From positions 1 to 6,737 of the forward strand of contig CAJOGB010000055.1 in NCBI GenBank assembly GCA_905233835.1: DNA of 6,737 nucleotides. The letters run 5' to 3'. How positions within the stretch are numbered: position 1 is the first letter of the stretch; each line of letters begins with the position of its first letter. The position numbers and the translations under genes were made by a program. The notes below the pieces were generated by a model. It searched no databases and had not been told where the DNA came from. It was given only the letters and a program-made list of their open reading frames with translations. Positions 5,198-6,737 of the stretch are shown piece by piece. Origin of the DNA: an uncultured Lachnospiraceae bacterium. GTDB taxonomy: Bacteria > Bacillota > Clostridia > Lachnospirales > Lachnospiraceae.

Positions 5198-6562
5198 CTA
5201 TCTTTTGTCGATCGGATTGTATTCGTAGTGCTCTCCCTGCATCATATATGCCGGACGCATAATCTTATTATGTCCGCAAATTTCTTCCATACGATGTGCA
5301 GACCAGCCGGAAATACGTGCTACCGCAAAGATTGGCGTATATAATTCCTTCGGCAAATTCAACATCTGATATACAAATCCGGAATAGAAATCCACATTTA
5401 CGCAGACACCCTTATACATCTTTCGTTCTTCGGAAATAATCTGCTGCGCTAAGCGTTCTACTAATGTATAAAGTTTATACTCTTTTTCATAACCCTTTTC
5501 CACTGCCAAGTCTTCCACAAACTTCTTAAAGATAATTGCACGTGGATCGGACTTTGAATAAACCGCATGTCCCATACCGTAGATAAGACCCTGTTTATCA
5601 AATGCTTCCTTATGTAATAATGCCCGCAAGTAATCAGAAATCTCTTCTTCAGAATTCCAGTTCTTTACATGCTTCTTTAAGTCTGCAAACATGTTTACTA
5701 CCTTTATATTTGCACCACCGTGACGAGGTCCCTTTAAGGAACCGATAGCTGCCGCGATAGCGGAATAAGTATCCGTTCCGGAAGAAGAAACCAAATGCGT
5801 GGTAAAGGTAGAGTTATTACCGCCGCCGTGCTCTGCATGTAAAATTAAAGCCACATCCAAGAGTTTTGCTTCCAATGGAGTAAACTTCGAATCATCACGA
5901 AGACAGTGCAAAATGTTTTCCGCAGTGGAATAATCCGCACGGGGTCTGTGAATGATGAGTGAATCCTGCATCTGATAATAACGATAGGACTGATATCCGT
6001 ATACGGACAAAAGAGGAAACATGGCTATTAACTGCAAGCACTGGCGAAGAACGTTTTCCTCGGACGTATCATCCGGATTATCATCGTAGGAATATAATGT
6101 CAAAACGCTTCGCGCCAAAGTATTCATCATATCTTTGGAAGAACGTTTCATAATGGTATCACGAACAAAGTTCTTCGGAAGCGTACGATAATCTGCAAGC
6201 ATCTTACAAAAGGAAGTTAATTCTTCCTGGGTCGGAAGCTTTCCGAACAATAACAAGTATGTTACTTCTTCAAATCCGAAGTGAAATCCACGGGGCTGAT
6301 TCTGTACAATATCTATTACATTGTAACCACGGTAGAAAAGCTCACCATCAATAGGAATACGCTTTCCGTCCACTTCTCGCATGGAGTTGATTTCGGAAAT
6401 ATTGGTAATTCCTACGAGCACACCTTTACCGTTTAAATCACGAAGACCACGTTTTACTTCATAATCCGTATACAGCTGTGGATCAATCTCAGAAGCCTTT
6501 TTCGTAAGTTCTGTCAAATGTTCAATTTCGGGGGTGATTTTGTTAAAGTTGACCTTGGGCAT
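5198..6562 (-). CDS. Citrate synthase (citrate/2-methylcitrate synthase family)
   Basis: The enzyme condenses acetyl-CoA with oxaloacetate to citrate; some family members prefer propionyl-CoA. The 454 residues contain all three catalytic positions. H245 lies in LHAEHGGGNNSTFTTH, H332 in GLIYGMGHAVYSKSDPR and D391 in VNVDFYSGFVYQML. They correspond to His274, His320 and Asp375 of the pig enzyme. GSLKGPRHGGAN (274-285) is the usual loop before the second histidine. The GGGNNST form of the first motif is typical of the clostridial branch. That branch has an N-terminal extension (about 1-40) and is slightly longer than E. coli citrate synthase. The start has a strong AAGGAGGTGG site seven bases upstream. 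It stands first in the minus-strand series with its own promoter, and no other TCA-cycle gene is visible. Substrate choice between acetyl-CoA and propionyl-CoA cannot be read from the sequence. Confidence 0.93.
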   Translation of the reverse strand: MPKVNFNKITPEIEHLTELTKKASEIDPQLYTDYEVKRGLRDLNGKGVLVGITNISEINSMREVDGKRIPIDGELFYRGYNVIDIVQNQPRGFHFGFEEVTYLLLFGKLPTQEELTSFCKMLADYRTLPKNFVRDTIMKRSSKDMMNTLARSVLTLYSYDDNPDDTSEENVLRQCLQLIAMFPLLSVYGYQSYRYYQMQDSLIIHRPRADYSTAENILHCLRDDSKFTPLEAKLLDVALILHAEHGGGNNSTFTTHLVSSSGTDTYSAIAAAIGSLKGPRHGGANIKVVNMFADLKKHVKNWNSEEEISDYLRALLHKEAFDKQGLIYGMGHAVYSKSDPRAIIFKKFVEDLAVEKGYEKEYKLYTLVERLAQQIISEERKMYKGVCVNVDFYSGFVYQMLNLPKELYTPIFAVARISGWSAHRMEEICGHNKIMRPAYMMQGEHYEYNPIDKR

Positions 6563-6604
6563 GATGCCACCTCCTTAGCGATTTCTTTTTTCTTTCCTTT
6601 TCCT

Positions 6605-6627
6605 TAAGATGTGCAAAAAACATCTTA
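6605..6627. promoter_or_regulatory. Dyad at the citrate synthase start point
   Basis: TAAGATGT (6605-6612) and ACATCTTA (6620-6627) are perfect eight-base arms separated by seven bases. The dyad covers the predicted transcription start just below the -10 box. It is therefore placed like an operator where a bound repressor would block initiation. If transcription starts slightly upstream it would instead be a 5' hairpin. No T-run follows on the minus strand. Confidence 0.45.
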
Positions 6628-6630
6628 TAG

Positions 6631-6659
6631 ATTCTATCACAACAGGTGTAATATCTCAA
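6631..6659 (-). promoter_or_regulatory. Promoter of the citrate synthase gene
   Basis: On the minus strand TTGAGA (6659-6654), a 17-base spacer and TAGAAT (6636-6631) with an upstream TGn give a good sigma-A promoter. The predicted start is near 6624, with a leader of about 62 bases. A dyad at 6605-6627 spans the start point. Confidence 0.65.
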
Positions 6660-6662
6660 ATT

Positions 6663-6700
6663 ATTCGCATTCGCAACTTGCTATGAACAGCATTCGGCAA
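6663..6700. repeat. Short direct repeats upstream of the citrate synthase promoter
   Basis: ATTCGC occurs twice in tandem (6663-6674), and GCATTCGCAA (6667-6676) recurs as GCATTCGGCAA (6690-6700) 23 bases further on, about two helical turns. They lie directly upstream of the -35 box, where activators or repressors often bind. No protein can be assigned. Confidence 0.3.
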
Positions 6701-6706
6701 TGGCTT

Positions 6707-6725
6707 TTTTCAAGGTTTTTGAAAA
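6707..6725. repeat. AT-rich inverted repeat near the right edge
   Basis: TTTTCAA (6707-6713) and TTGAAAA (6719-6725) flank five bases. It could be the weak end signal of a minus-strand gene lying beyond the window. The stem has few GC pairs, so this is uncertain. Confidence 0.25.
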
Positions 6726-6737
6726 GACAACCCAGCT

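Noticed and set aside
5959..6153. Plus-strand frame inside the citrate synthase gene
   Set aside because: It is antisense to a clear enzyme gene, with no ribosome site or plausible domain.

Overview
The window looks like chromosome of a low-GC Firmicute, most likely a Lachnospiraceae-type Clostridium relative. The evidence is A-rich Shine-Dalgarno sites (AGGAGG types), clostridial-style citrate synthase, SecG and SmpB proteins, a tmRNA with a tag ending in YAA, and the secG-rnr-smpB-ssrA order known from Firmicutes. Genus is not resolvable by eye.

Left part (1-1806), accessory in character. It opens with the 3' piece of a charged, helix-rich unknown protein on the plus strand. This runs tail-to-tail into a 40-codon minus-strand gene (257-379) that has its own ribosome site and a good promoter. 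Their 3' ends overlap antisense, which looks like a rearrangement scar. The 164-base gap between the minus gene and the next plus gene carries two dyads (416-431 and 462-486) placed over the minus promoter. The next plus gene is a small Cro/CI-type regulator (544-750). After it come a three-helix membrane protein with a C-terminal zinc ribbon (DUF5684-like, 830-1399) and a small membrane protein (1430-1747). A strong hairpin terminator at 1774-1806 closes the group and also serves the tmRNA gene from the other side.

Middle and right part (1807-6737), all on the minus strand and reading right to left: citrate synthase (6562-5198), secG (5107-4865), rnr (4805-2673), smpB (2704-2243) and ssrA/tmRNA (2152-1809). 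Recognisable promoters precede citrate synthase, secG and ssrA. The rnr gene has no room for a promoter because a perfect hairpin terminator sits directly in front of its ribosome site, so it probably depends on read-through from secG. The rnr and smpB genes overlap by 32 bases.

How the genes work together: tmRNA with SmpB rescues ribosomes stalled on broken mRNA and adds a degradation tag, (A)ANLKLNAEDNLAYAA. RNase R degrades the defective mRNA and, in E. coli, is recruited through its lysine-rich C-terminus, a feature also present here. SecG is part of the protein export channel. Citrate synthase is central metabolism and appears unrelated in function. The most speculative material is the regulator/membrane-protein group and the divergent control region on the left. 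I see no CRISPR array, insertion sequence, transposase or standalone tRNA.
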